64,000 bases of DNA from positions 62,001 to 126,000 of the forward strand of contig JAGFNQ010000884.1 of NCBI GenBank assembly GCA_024364735.1, read 5' to 3'. This DNA comes from Boesenbergia rotunda. Taxonomy: Eukaryota; Streptophyta; Magnoliopsida; Zingiberales; Zingiberaceae. Below the pieces are notes generated by a model. The model was not told where the DNA came from. It worked only from the letters and a program-made list of their open reading frames with translations, and searched no databases. The position numbers and the translations under genes were made by a program. Shown in pieces: positions 22,698-34,203 of this stretch; the stretch's first letter is position 1, and each line of letters starts with the position of its first letter.

Positions 22698-23737
22698 TCA
22701 TCTAGGGAGGTGGCTAAGGTTAAGAGTTTAAGGGGAGCTCAAAGAGTCAAATTGGGATCCATGGTAAATGGATCTCGGGAGGATTTCTTCCGGAAGTCTA
22801 GATGAACATGGAGTGTGTGAAAGGGTTTGGAGACGGATTTGAGTCTCAATCCTTAGGTTTTGGCACATTGAGTTTATGTTTCATGCATGAAAATATGACA
22901 TTGGGGTCATATTACTTGAAATTGTTATTTGATGTATAGAGGCCATATAAACCAATGTTAGGGATGCATTGTGGTTTGATATAGGCAGATACATCAAGAG
23001 GAGGCCAAAACTAAGATTTTAGGTCAAGGTTCAATTGAACTATTTAGATAGTTTTGGATTTTGTGTCAATCTTGGGATTCGAAACATATACATTTTAAAA
23101 TTATTTTTCTCTAGTAGACACGGGTACCACAAATCACTCCACAAAATTTGAGAATTTTTGAAGATTTGTGAAATTTTTGGTGCATTTCTGAAGTTGGGGT
23201 CAGAATGTTGAAAATACAGTTATCAGGGTATCAGTCGACTGATGCAGAGGGCAGTCGACTGATAATTCTGTGAGGTTAGTTTTTGACTAGGTCAGTCGAC
23301 TGGTAACTGTCCCAGCCGACTAATACAGGCTGAAATTATTTTCTGCAAAATCGAAATATGTATTGATGATGTTTGACTTGTGTATAACCTTATGGAGGGT
23401 TAATGCAGAATGTTTGTGGTCTTTTAAGATTAAAAAATTCAATAATTGGGATATTATTGGAGCCCTTTTTGATGTGTGACAAAGGCGGAGAAGTGTTAGG
23501 TTTAAGTGCGAAACCAACACACCTTTGCAAGAAATTCAAGCTCAAGGGGGAGCTTAGGTGAAGGGGGAGCATTTGTTGGCAAAAGGGGAGAAGTACCTTT
23601 GCAAGGAAAACCTACATAATGGGGAGTTTAGGTAAAGGGGAAGCCTAAGGTTAGGTTCCATGATTTATGTATGATCATTTGCTTTGTTGTTGTTTCCCTA
23701 ACTTAAACGGGTTGCCAAATATCAAAAATGGAGAGAT
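22698..23737 (+). other. Element F 3' non-coding region
   Basis: There is no gene. It contains a pol-less post-gag stretch, two pairs of cagtcgactg-type palindromes (23228-23320), a first purine tract (aaaggcggagaag near 23480), 'agggggagc' at 23558, and a second tract (atggagagat) just before the LTR. As in B, the two tracts are preceded by mutually complementary sequences. Confidence 0.75.
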
Positions 23738-24627
23738 TATTGGAGTAATCTAGGTACCTTGGGTTTTGATGTTTAGGCAAAGGTTTAAGTTAGATTTATT
23801 GTTGTATTTGATGTTGCATTGTGAGGATGCAGGATACATGTACGAAGGAGAAAAGTCCAAGTGGCATCTTGGCAAAGGAAGACCCGACAACAAGGACCAA
23901 GGTCGAAAGAAGCTCTAGAAGGCAAGACGTGAAGGATGGAGAGGCATCTGAGGGACATAAGGATGATGGAGGAGGCTAGAAGGCTAGGTCTAGGTTGGCC
24001 AGGCAAGGACGAGTGTTGAGTGGCTGTACTCGGGGTTGAAACCATAGATTTAGGGTTTGGGCAGTCGACTGCTACTTGGAGCAGTCGACTGGTGTTGGAC
24101 ACAGAAAGATCAATTGACTAATTCTTTGTGCAGTCGACTGGTGTCGGCTGAAATTCGAACGTTGGGTTGTAACGTTCGAGTTCGGGTGGACCAATCAACT
24201 GGTGTTTGCACCAGTTGATTGGTAACGACTATTTCAAGGACGAGCTTTATTTAACAAAGCTCAGATTGGTTGGGCAAAGGTTGGCGAAATAAGCTTGGGT
24301 AAAGCGTATTAGTAGTCTACAAGTGTTCAGGTGTGGTTGTAAGGTTGTGATGATATTTCTCCACCCACAAGGAGCTACACAAGCTAGTCAAAGACTTTCT
24401 GGGGACTCATCCACCGACGGATCAGGATCGTCCACCTTACCGACTATCGTGGAGTATGAGCTTTATCTCCGAACCACGTTAAAGATTTGGTGTTAGCGGT
24501 TTAATTTCCTTTTTGTTAGTTTAGTTTATTTGTATTCTGTTGCGCATTAATAAAGTGTAGGAAGAACTGCGATTGAAGTGGGTGAACGACTATTCACCCC
24601 CTCTAGCCGTACAATCGATCTCCAATA
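23738..24627 (+). repeat. Element F 3' LTR with TA...TA ends
   Basis: The 890-bp LTR begins tattggag and ends ctccaata, an 8-bp perfect terminal inverted repeat, in place of the usual TG...CA. It has the CAGTCGACTG palindromes (24062, 24082, 24131), a hairpin cgaacgtt...aacgttcg (24156-24180), a TATA-like tttatttaac and the ttcaccccctctag end. It abuts coding sequence of the CACTA element, so F probably inserted into it. The other LTR is missing, so no duplication can be checked. Confidence 0.8.
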
Positions 24628-24791
24628 GACCCCTCAACTCTTGCTTTGTTACAAACATTATTCTTTAATTTTCTCAGAAATCATTCAAATGGATATATTC
24701 ATCTGTATTGTACATGACCAACTATTTGTGCCTCATATGGTAAATGTACTAGTTAATATTCAATTGAATAAAAAAACTTGGTGGAAATATC

Positions 24792-25492
24792 TGTTAGGAC
24801 CAAAAGGAATTAGGATATCTCCACAATGACATGATATTGTCCACTTTGGGCCTAAGCCCTCATGGTTTTGCTCTTGGGCTCTCCCCAAAAGGCCTCATGC
24901 CAATGGAGATAGTTTTTTTTCCTTATAAACCTATGATCTTTCCCATGTGTTTTCGATGTGGGACTATGTTTGCAACCTTGCAACCCCAACAATCCCCCCC
25001 TCAAACAAAGGACCACAGGCCCCCCTCAAGCGGAAACCCTTTCCGTTTGATATCCGATCCTCAACCCACCAGGACTTTCTGCCCCTCGGTCCACCCGACC
25101 TACTAGGACTTCACCGCCTAGCCGCAACTAGGGCTTTTCTGCCTGGTGTCTGGTCCTCTTGATCAAGACACGGGAGCCTACACATCCTTTTATTCAAGGC
25201 TTAACCCACATGGTTAGATCTGGATCATGGCTTTAGCTCGTGCTTCTTCCGGCGGTTAGTCCGGTGAAGAACGACCTGGCTCTGATACCAATTGTTAGGA
25301 CCAAAAGGAATTAGGATATCTCCACAATGGCATGATATTGTCCACTTTGGGCCTAAGCCCTCATGGTTTTGCTCTTGGGCTCTCCCCAAAAGGCCTCATG
25401 CCAATGGAGATAGCTTTTTTTCCTTATAAACCTATGATCTTTCCCATGTGTTTTCGATGTGGGACTATGTTTGCAACCTTGCAACCCCAACA
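24792..25492 (-). mobile_element. TRIM element, complete, minus orientation
   Basis: Two 200-bp LTRs (24792-24991 and 25293-25492) are almost identical and surround 301 bp of interior. A perfect duplication, atatc, flanks it (24787-24791 and 25493-25497). On the minus strand the primer site is 25290-25279 (gctctgatacca on the plus strand) and the purine tract is gaggggggga next to 24991. The LTR contains the phrase agtcccacatcgaaaa and ccattggcatgaggcc, familiar from widespread plant TRIM families. It has no coding capacity and depends on other elements. It sits in the CACTA transposase gene. Confidence 0.95.
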
Positions 25493-28400
25493 ATATCCGC
25501 TCCAGCTTACATAGTATGAGAGGAATGCCTATTTTTAGCCGAAGCATATCATCCATCATAATATACCTTACTGTTAAATCTTTAAAAAATAGACTAAATT
25601 ATGTAAGTGCTTGTCTAACATTTTGTGGAAGTAAGTCATAAAAAACCTACTGAAATAAGTCTTTACATGAACACATTAAAGTTATGACTCTTCATTCCAA
25701 ACCTTTCAACTTATTCATATCCATGCATCAAGTCATATTTGAGGCATATCCATCAAGGAATTTTATTTCTCTCATCCAATTACATAAAATTTTGTTACCA
25801 TCTTTGTCTAATGTATAACAAGCCTTTGAAAATCTATTGGTTGTTTGATTCATATGCAACTTTGGTTTGTTTACTAGTTATTTTAATTTCTCACGTGATT
25901 TTACAGTGTCTTTAGTTCTTCCAGGCACATTCTTCACAGTGTTAAAGATATTATCAAATAAAATTTTCTCAATATGCATGATATCTATGTTATGTCGAAT
26001 AAGAAGATACTTCTAATATGACAACTCTGAAAAACTACTCCTCTTCTTCCATCCACACATGCACATCTTAACAATGTATTTATTTATCTTATCAGAACTA
26101 GGTTGAGATACTGGTAGGAAGTCATAACTGTTTATTTATTCAATAATCTCTTCACCCAAAGCATAGATTGGAGAATGTTTTCTAATTACAGCATTCTTTA
26201 AGAAATTTTGTTTGTTTCGCCTAAAACGGTGGTCACAGATAAATTTTTTTGATGATTATCAAACTAAGATACCTTCACACTATAAGATAATAAAAATACA
26301 TCAGAATCTATCATGCAGTGTAGGCATGCTAATTTACCAGTTGTGCTCCATCCATATAACATTGAGTATGCTGGAAAATCACTGATCGCCCATAATAATG
26401 CAGCATACAATTGAAAATTTATTTTACTTGCAACATCATAAGTCATTGACCCTATATTACATAATTCATTCAACTCGGTAATTAGATGTTGAAGAAAAAT
26501 ATCTATCTTATCTTTAGGATTGATTAGACCAGGAATCAGTACAGTAAAAAAATATAAATTCGACTTTCATGAACATCCATGGAGGTAAATTGTAAGATGT
26601 CAATAGTGCTGGCCAAGATGAATATTGTTGTCCCAACTGACCAAATGGCTGAAAAGCATCTGCAGAAGCAGAAAGTTCCAATCTGACATTACGAGGTTCC
26701 ATTACAAATTAAGGATATACAGTATCAAGATATTTCTATGCAAGGGAATCACAAGGATGACACATAATACCTCCTTTGTGCTCATACTCATGATGCCACA
26801 TCACGTGGCATGCTGTAGTGGAAGATGCATATAAGCGTTTTTTTTTCTTCTCTGGTATACGAGTACGATGCTTATAACACAGGTGACTATAAATTTTGCA
26901 TTCACTCAGTTCATTATCTTCGTTTCAATAAATCATGCAGTTGTTTATACAACAATCAATCTTTTCTATAGGCAAACTAAACCTCTAACCAATTTCTTTG
27001 TATTGTAGAAGCTATCAGTCATTATGTTATCAGCAGGGGACAACTCTGACATTAATTGACATATTTCATGATAGCATATTTCTGAAAAATAATGTTCTGC
27101 TTTCATATTTAATAACCTTACCGTAGCTGATAACTGGGAATGACCAGAAGGAATACTTTTCTACAATTCTCTTTCACTAGACTTTAACATTTCATATAAT
27201 TGTTGATATTCAAGTCTAGATATTTCATCTATGTTGGAATAATCAGCTGCATTCATCGCATCGTGAACCATTGATTGCATTGCAATATCATAAGTTGATG
27301 ATTCGAGCGGCGCAACAAAAATGACAGATGATGAACCAACAGAAGACCCAATCAATTCACATACATAAGGTTCTCCGTGACAGTACTAATTATAGTAATT
27401 TGATACAAAATCATTTCTACATATATGTACTCTCACGGTATCTTTATCATGGTAGATTGTATTTCTACATTTTATATGATTACACGAACACTTTAACTTA
27501 GCACCATCCATATATTTTGGATGACTATTAGCAAAGTTCATAAATTATTTAAGATTAGTAATAAAATCATCTCTGATAAATCTATTATCTAATCGATTGT
27601 ACATCCGAGTTTTATTCATAGACATTGTTGCCTAATTAGAATAAAATTGAAATATTCATAAAAATTTAATGAATTAAGTAGTAAAAGTTAATTAAATATT
27701 ATAAATTGTTAAAAAAGTGAAAATATCATGAGCATAATTAGTTAATATTAACATTTATTTTAATGTATATTTATTTTTTATTCTAGATAAAGCATTTAAT
27801 TAAATTAATCAAATTAAATCAAGCATTTAATACTTTTTACCACATAGAACAATATTCATAAGTTTATTATTAAACTTATTCTAATTAAAGTAAGTATTAT
27901 GATGATAAGTAAGATAAACCCAAATAATTAGTTCTCAATGTTAGCTCTTATAATAAGTTTTAAAATAACATGTTAAATTAATAAAAAAAATTAAATCATG
28001 TTATAACAAAAAGATAATTCCCATAATAAGCACTAAAATAACAGTAAATGCTAACTTAATAAAATTCTAACCTAATAAAAATATAAGAATGAATTATATC
28101 TGAAGATGAGATGTCAAGTTGGAGAAGAGTAACAAAAATAATAACCTACCAATAAATAAATTATACCTCAAATTAATTATACTATTACAAAAATAAATAT
28201 TTATACAATACCAAAAATCAACTGAGAAATGAAATGTCATATGAACAAATAGCCCTTGAGCAACTAGATTAAAACAAAACTAAAAGGAATACAATAAAGT
28301 ATAATATTTCTTGCTAGTTCAAATGTATATGAAGTTTATAAAGATGTGTATTATACTTACACTTAATAGTATGAATTAAAATATAACCTTTGTTACATAA

Positions 28401-28559
28401 TTGACCTGAGCATACACTTGACCTTAAACAATAAATAAAGTAATGTATCTAGTCTGGATGACACTTACTATTCGATCAATTTAGACAAGAAAAATATTTG
28501 ATAGTGTGCATAAGTTATCAATTACCTATAGCAAAAATCATTCGTAACTTAAATGGTGA

Positions 28560-28800
28560 TTCCATCGGGAATTTCCATATCTACGTGGTCGCAACTTAAA
28601 TTTCCAAAGGAATTAGGTTTCCGTCGAAAATTATTTCTGACGGAAATCTAATTTCGTCGGAAATTTGCTTGGCCACGTAGCAAATCGGGAATTACTGACG
28701 GAAACTGAGATTCGGATGAAAATTATCGACTGAATTTAAATTCCGTCGATAGTTTTCGACAGAATTTAAATTCCGTCGATAATTTCGTCGGTAAAACAGA
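28560..28800 (-). repeat. CACTA subterminal repeats
   Basis: Repeated short motifs in both orientations (ccgtcgaaaat, tccgtcgataatttcgtcgg, tttccgtcg) fill about 240 bp beside the terminal repeat. Such subterminal arrays bind the transposase in CACTA elements. Confidence 0.8.
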
Positions 28801-28814
28801 ATTTTCTTGTAGTG
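28801..28814 (-). other. CACTA terminal inverted repeat (right end)
   Basis: On the minus strand the element starts CACTACAAGAAAAT, the canonical CACTA terminus. The opposite end is not in the window, because LTR F truncates the element. Confidence 0.9.
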
Positions 28815-28960
28815 AAACTCTAATCCTAACTCACCTCTTTTCTTCGTTGATGCTTCAAAATATTCCGATTGGATCAAGTTTATATTCTCACCACCATTCA
28901 ATTCATGCCATTTTGGAGTCGATTGACTTACACCCAACAACTTGTAGTCTATGAACCCAA
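28815..28960 (-). other. Possible exon fragment beside the CACTA end
   Basis: A minus-strand open stretch reads ...LGVSQSTPKWHELNGGEN... and ends in AAAAGAG|GTGAGT, a good donor site, a few bases before the CACTA terminus. This looks like the end of a host exon into whose intron the CACTA element inserted. I do not recognise the protein, and no neighbouring exon is evident. Support is weak. Confidence 0.25.
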
Positions 28961-30416
28961 TGAATCATTGTCGCCTTAACTTCCATGTGCGATGTGGTTG
29001 TTATTCTTAATTTAGATATCTCTCCCTCCCTCCATTGTTAGCGGTCAAGGGCGGAGCCGCATGTTAGCCTATCGGTTTATGCTTGGGGCTCGACGACGTT
29101 GAGAAAGAGCTGCAGTTTGGATGTGTGACAAGAGAAAGGAAGTGTGAGAGAAAGGAAAGAAGCCCGGGAAGAACGGGTGAGAGCAGGAAGGTAGTCCAGG
29201 AGCATTTTTTCATCAGCCAAGAATCAATTTAGGAGCTATAAAATTGTTGACTCCGCCTCCGGAGCGGTACAACGACGAGATCATCCACGAGATATTAGAC
29301 TTTTGGGTCATCTGTCACGAGCATTATTCGATTTATTTTTGACGACTAATGAAAAACTCTCGTAGAACCTACCGTTCATTTCAAGTTCGATGTTACCTAG
29401 TTCATCATTTTTACAATCCATAATCTGCCATCTCTGTTTATGATTCAATTTTGGCAAATTCAATATACGTTGTTCCAATCCACCATTTTGTTCACCATTT
29501 TGGCAAATTCAATATACGTTGTTCTACTCAGATCATAATTAGATATGAGCAATAGAAATCCTAATTAGATAAGAGCAATGTTACGAGTATAGAATCTCTT
29601 ATTAGCCATTTTAAGCCTCCATGGTTCGATTTTTAACTATGACATATTTTACAAGATTTTTTTTTTAAATAGGAAGCAAACCCTAGAACGTTGAACTTTT
29701 GGACCGTCCACCGTGAATACTTTTCAATTGATCCCGACGACCGATAGAAATTTACGTGAGACTGGAGTGATCGCCCGAGGTTCGACGTTACTTAAGCTCA
29801 TTAATCGATTTTTTTTCTAAAAGACTAACTAAGAAAAATAAAAATAAAAGCACACTGTAATTTTAAAGAATTTATAATTTTTTAAGTATTTAATATAATA
29901 ATCAAGAAGCGTGGTGAAACACATACGAACCGTGTACGAACTATAAACCGGTGGTTCTGAACCCTGAACTGTAATCGTCTTGGACAGTTAATGTTAAGGG
30001 TTGACCACTCAAGAACCGACGATTCTGAATCGTGGTTAAGTCTAATCTACTAAAATTCTTTACTGGTAAACACTCGATAAGTAATCGAGAACAAAGAACA
30101 AGAAGAAGGAAGTGTAACAACCTATACTTCCTTTATACAATAACATAAATACATAAAAAGTTGTTACCAATACGAAGATAATGAATTTGATCGAGCTTGT
30201 ATGTTAGTGTCGGTCTTCCGGTGACTTTGGGTGTAGTAGAGTTTTAGAATGATAGTAACGTGAGGACATAGCAATAGAATAATCGTAGGTGACGGTGTAG
30301 TATTTGTTTCCTTGTTTGAGGTTGATATGGCCTACAAGCACCTCAATTTGCTTTGAGGTGCCTCTATCCAAATAGATCTGATCTAGTTTCGGTCTCATCG
30401 CAGCTTATTTGTACCC
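28961..30416. other. Intergenic, no gene recognised
   Basis: It holds two copies of a dispersed repeat (about 29285-29420 and 29660-29830) and a 24-bp direct repeat (tggcaaattcaatatacgtt...) at 29453 and 29502. The rest is unremarkable AT-rich sequence. The 64-codon minus-strand ORF at 30204-30398 has no recognised domain. Confidence 0.5.
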
Positions 30417-31411
30417 AGTGGCGTAGCCAGGATTATTGATCAGTAGGGGCAATTTTCCACCAAGAAAAATGAGGGCGCTTGGTATAAATTTGACAATGGG
30501 AATGGTAATGGGTTTGATTGAGAGGTGTATGGGTTTGGTGATAACCTAGTGGAGGGTGAGTTATGAAATCAAGGGTATCATATCCTTATTTTGATTTCGA
30601 TTCCCGTATACCAAGCACGATCAATGGGAATGAAATCTATTTCATTCTCATTCCCACCTTTTAAACCCGTTTACCAAGCGCCCCCTGATTTTCAAAAAAT
30701 TCAAACCTTAGTGTAAATTGATCAACATCAAAATTTAGACACGAGATATCAAATATATACAAGACCTAACTTAACTCGATTGATCGACATCAAAATTATC
30801 TGGGGTAGTTACATAAATTTGATTCGACCATAATTTGATTAAATCAACTCCAAATAATCCCGGTTTGAACTAATATAATCCTTAGATATATGACATCAAA
30901 TATACACATGGTCTAATTTAATTCGGTTGATCAACAACAAAACTATCTGGGATACTTATATAAATTTGGTTTGACCATAATTTAACCAAATCAACTTTAA
31001 ATCAATTCCGGTTTGAACCAATGTAATCCTTATCTCCGCACCTACTTGTTAAATTTATTTCGAACCCGATCCAATTTTAATTTAACGTTCTCACTTCATA
31101 TTTTATGATTTAGTTCGTTCGTTTATTATTATATATTTTATTTTTAAAATTCAATACTTAACATTCTAAATCAAGATATTTGCTTGTAAAAGTTATACCA
31201 ATAGATAGTTTAGGTCTTGAACCTTCCAAATATATAATCAATTTTAATTATCAATCGATAGTTTAGATCTTGAACTTTTCAAATATATAATCACTTTTAA
31301 TTTGTGGATGATGAATGATGATAAATTAATCAGTATATATATATATATATATAAAGTGTCAGGGGGTGCGACCGCACCCCCTCCGGCTACTAACGTGGCT
31401 ACGCCATTGTC
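30417..31411. mobile_element. Inverted-repeat DNA element, about 1 kb, with a nested MITE
   Basis: The ends agtggcgtagccagg and cgtggctacgccat are inverted repeats (about 13 of 15). The flanks share tgtaccc (30410-30416 and 31412-31418), consistent with a 7-bp duplication, although the right end has a few extra bases. There is no transposase. A dinucleotide tract (ta)n lies near 31333-31352. A smaller inverted-repeat element sits inside at 30472-30686. The superfamily is not certain. Confidence 0.55.
30472..30686. mobile_element. MITE-like element (gggcgcttggta / taccaagcgcccc)
   Basis: About 215 bp with complementary ends, agggcgcttggta and ttaccaagcgccc. The interior is also partly self-complementary (gggaatggtaatggg against cccattcca-type words). 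A 3-bp tga flanks both sides. It lies within the larger inverted-repeat element. Confidence 0.6.
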
Positions 31412-31418
31412 TGTACCC

Positions 31419-33540
31419 ATGCGCCTCTATTCCATTGAGGCACCTTAAGCGCCTAACGATGCAATTACTTGTTGAAGCACTATTCTATCCCAAGCACTTT
31501 TATGCCTTTGAGGCACCTCGGTCCTAAGCGCCTGAATTGCCCTGGTCCAAAACTCTAAACCTTGCATCAACGAGTTAGAAAAACATATATAATATTATGA
31601 ATTAATTAAATTATGTCTTTCCAATACCAGGATCTAGTCTGGTCTCAACTTAGACTTCTGAAATGGATCTAAATTAGACCATCGCCTATGGTCCCACCGG
31701 GACTCGTTCTCACTAGAACTCTCTCCTCCAATGACTTACCTCTACTTACCATTCGCAGACTTTACTCGACTATTGACCCACTAAGACTTTCTACTAGATG
31801 TCCCATCTGGATTTCAGTTAGTTGTCAAGTCTTGCAAACCCATTTAGACTTTCTGCTAGATATCAACCTATCTAGTCTTCCTACCAATTATCAAGTCTCC
31901 TAGATCTAACTGGACTTCAGCATGGTGTTAAGTTCTATCAAGTCTTTCAATCTTGTACCATTCGGGTTAGTTGGGTGAGTTCGAGTCGGGTTGAAAATCG
32001 GTTACTAAAAAAATCCTAATACAAACCCAATCTGAACTCGAACTCAACCTGAACCCGAATGACTCGAATAACCACCGAATCCGATAAAACCTTTTTTTAT
32101 TATTTCCATATAATTTTTTATCTCAATATTTCATGATTATTATACTACATTCTATTATTTATATACATAAAACATATTAATTTCTAAAATAAAATTTAAT
32201 TTACCTAATAAAACTCCTAAATTCTAAATATAAGTTAACATGGTTCAACCAAAAACTCCCAACTCAAATATAACTCGACCCAAACCTGAAAACCCCCAAC
32301 CTAAACTTAATTTTTTTTTTGGAATCGACTCGAATCGAATTAAGGACATTGTCCTAAACTCCTTTCATACAAACTCAACTCACTCTTCAGTCCCTGCGTC
32401 GGAAAAAATTTATTTTCACTCCTTACATACAAAGTTTTGTGTGCTGCAATTACCGATTTACTAAATTACCCTCAAGTTTTTTAGGTAAAAAAACTGAAAT
32501 AAAGTATAATTTTTTCTAAATTCAGCATCATTTAACTAAAATCTAATATATTTTCTATTAAATCGAGTATAACCTAATCAATTCATCCTATGCTAATCGA
32601 TTGGTATGAACTCCTAATCAATTGATCAGGTAGAAAAAGAATTGAGCTAAATTTAATAGAAAATATATTAAATTCTAATTTAAATACGTTGAATTTAGAA
32701 AGAATTATACTTATTTTTGAACATTTTGTTCCTATAAAAAATAAGGATGACGTTCTTTCACGACAAATACAACCGATCAATTACCGATCAATTCCTAGTC
32801 GGTCGAAGCTCCCCTCAATCGATTGGAGTAACTCCAATCATTTGTGAGCAACTTTGATCAATTCTCGATCAATTAGATTTGAAAAAGGAATTGTACTCGA
32901 TTTAATAGAAAATATATTAGATACTGAATTTAGTAGGAATTATACCTCATTTTAAACTTGTTGACTAAAAATAATAGGAATAATTAAGTAAATCAATATT
33001 TACTAGTGAGTTGAAATAAATAAAATTTTATGTGAAGAGTGGAAATGAACTTTTTCTGATATAGAGACGGAAGATAAAGTTTAAGATCAATTAGATATTT
33101 AAAATAATTTAATTAACCGATCGGAATTAATTTTTAAACTCCTAGATAAATAAAATTGGCCATTATATAATCATATTATAAAATTTGATGCGTTGAATTC
33201 TACTTATAGTCAACTGAATCTTCTACTGTTTAGCTACTAAAACTATAAATTTGGAGTGCCTATTCCAAAAAAAAAAAATCCATATTTATTCTAGATAAAA
33301 ATAGAACCGAGGCCTTTTTGGTAAAAATCTTTAGGGATACATTGTGATATATTACAATTATACAGGGCTTCTTTTGGTAAAGTGCCCGATATTTTAAGCT
33401 ACTCATTAAAATTGACCATTATTTTAAGCTGCTCATCAAAACTGTCCGATGGCTCCAGGGCAATAATACAGTAATAGAGTGATTAATTATTATCTTAAAT
33501 ATTTACAATTCAATTTTTAATATGGTAGTATTTATAAGAA
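31419..33540. other. Intergenic, no gene recognised
   Basis: 31640-31960 resembles decayed LTR sequence (repeated actag/cttttctgctagat words). 32000-32330 is a proline- and asparagine-codon-like low-complexity stretch. 32490-32965 carries an inverted and direct repeat family. The rest is AT-rich without ORFs of note. Confidence 0.5.
32490..32965. repeat. Inverted repeat with a third copy in the middle
   Basis: The words ctaatatattttctattaaa (32541-32562) and, in reverse complement, tttaatagaaaatatatta (32651-32670 and 32899-32920) form a family of about 60-80 bp. It includes flanking 'ctaaattcag' and 'agaattatac' blocks. One copy is inverted relative to the other two. This may be a decayed MITE pair. 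Confidence 0.55.
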
Positions 33541-33700
33541 TTTTTTTTAAATGGGATGCGAATCTTAGGATGTTGACTTTTAGACCGTTCACTGTGAATG
33601 TTTCTTAATTTATCTGACGGTCGATAGAAAATTTTTATGAGGTCGAATGGATGATCTAGATTGTAAAAACTTTATTAATTATTTTTTTTTCATTAAAACT
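33541..33700. repeat. Dispersed repeat, third copy
   Basis: The sequence ttttttaaatgggatgcgaatcttaggatgttgacttttagaccg... matches 29660-29830 and more weakly 29285-29420. The shared words include 'gaccgttcac/gaccgtccac', 'gtgaat' and 'cgataga'. It lies directly upstream of the G3BP-like gene's 5' region. Confidence 0.6.
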
Positions 33701-34203
33701 GTCCGATATTTTATTCGCTAAAATCTCGCTTTTTTACCGTTTCACTTATGGCCGCGCAGCTGAAAAAAGGATTACCACGTGAGTCGCACGTGGGGACGAG
33801 AACCAACGGCTGGCGTCGCCCTACCGTAGACTGGCTCTGTCGACGTGTCGCGAATCCCTTGATTTTTAAAACTCGCGCTGCGCCTCCAGATCTCGTCGCG
33901 TACTCTCTCTCGCTCTTTCCACTTGCGGCGATCCGGAGAGAGATCGGAGGAGGGAGGAAGGGCGGAAAGCGATCGACGAGGAAGGAATCGCCATCGCCGA
34001 CTCGAAGCGGGATCGGAGTGATTGTAGGAGGAAGGGGATCGAATCCGGAAGCAGTAGCGTCTTCTTCTCGGGATTCCTCGCCCATCATTTCTCTGTTTTT
34101 TTTTTGCCGGAATCGTCCTGCTGATTCCAGTAGTGGGGTTTCCGATCGATCGAGTCGTTCTTTCGCGTAGGAGTGGCGGATCGATCTTCTCGCATTCGCA
34201 GGG
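33701..34203 (+). promoter_or_regulatory. Promoter / 5' UTR region of the G3BP-like gene
   Basis: GC content rises sharply against the flanks. The stretch has CT-rich tctctctcgctcttt (33904-33920) and GA-rich leader sequence typical of broadly expressed plant genes. There is no clear TATA box. The start of transcription cannot be fixed from sequence; the coding start is at 34204. Confidence 0.5.

Larger units (their letters stand above)
24628..28814 (-). pseudogene. CACTA (En/Spm) transposase TNP2-like, decayed
   Basis: Read on the minus strand, an N-terminal transposase-associated domain appears at about 27630-27370 (MNKTRM, KCSCNHIKCRNTI, CHGEPYVCE). The Transposase_21 core follows: RNVRLELSADAF-like sequence near 26700, YNLPPWMFMK near 26590, and DFPAYSMLYGWSTTGKLAC near 26370. 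Then come HNIDIMHIEK near 25990 and a diverged WMYPF-like segment at 24790-24630. Many stops and frameshifts are present. A TRIM splits the coding region at 24792-25492, and the C-terminal part is cut off by LTR F at 24628. Intact TNP2 would catalyse cut-and-paste of CACTA elements. Confidence 0.88.

Noticed and set aside
30204..30398. 64-codon minus-strand ORF as a possible gene
   Set aside because: No start context, domain or neighbouring exon; length is within chance for AT-rich DNA.
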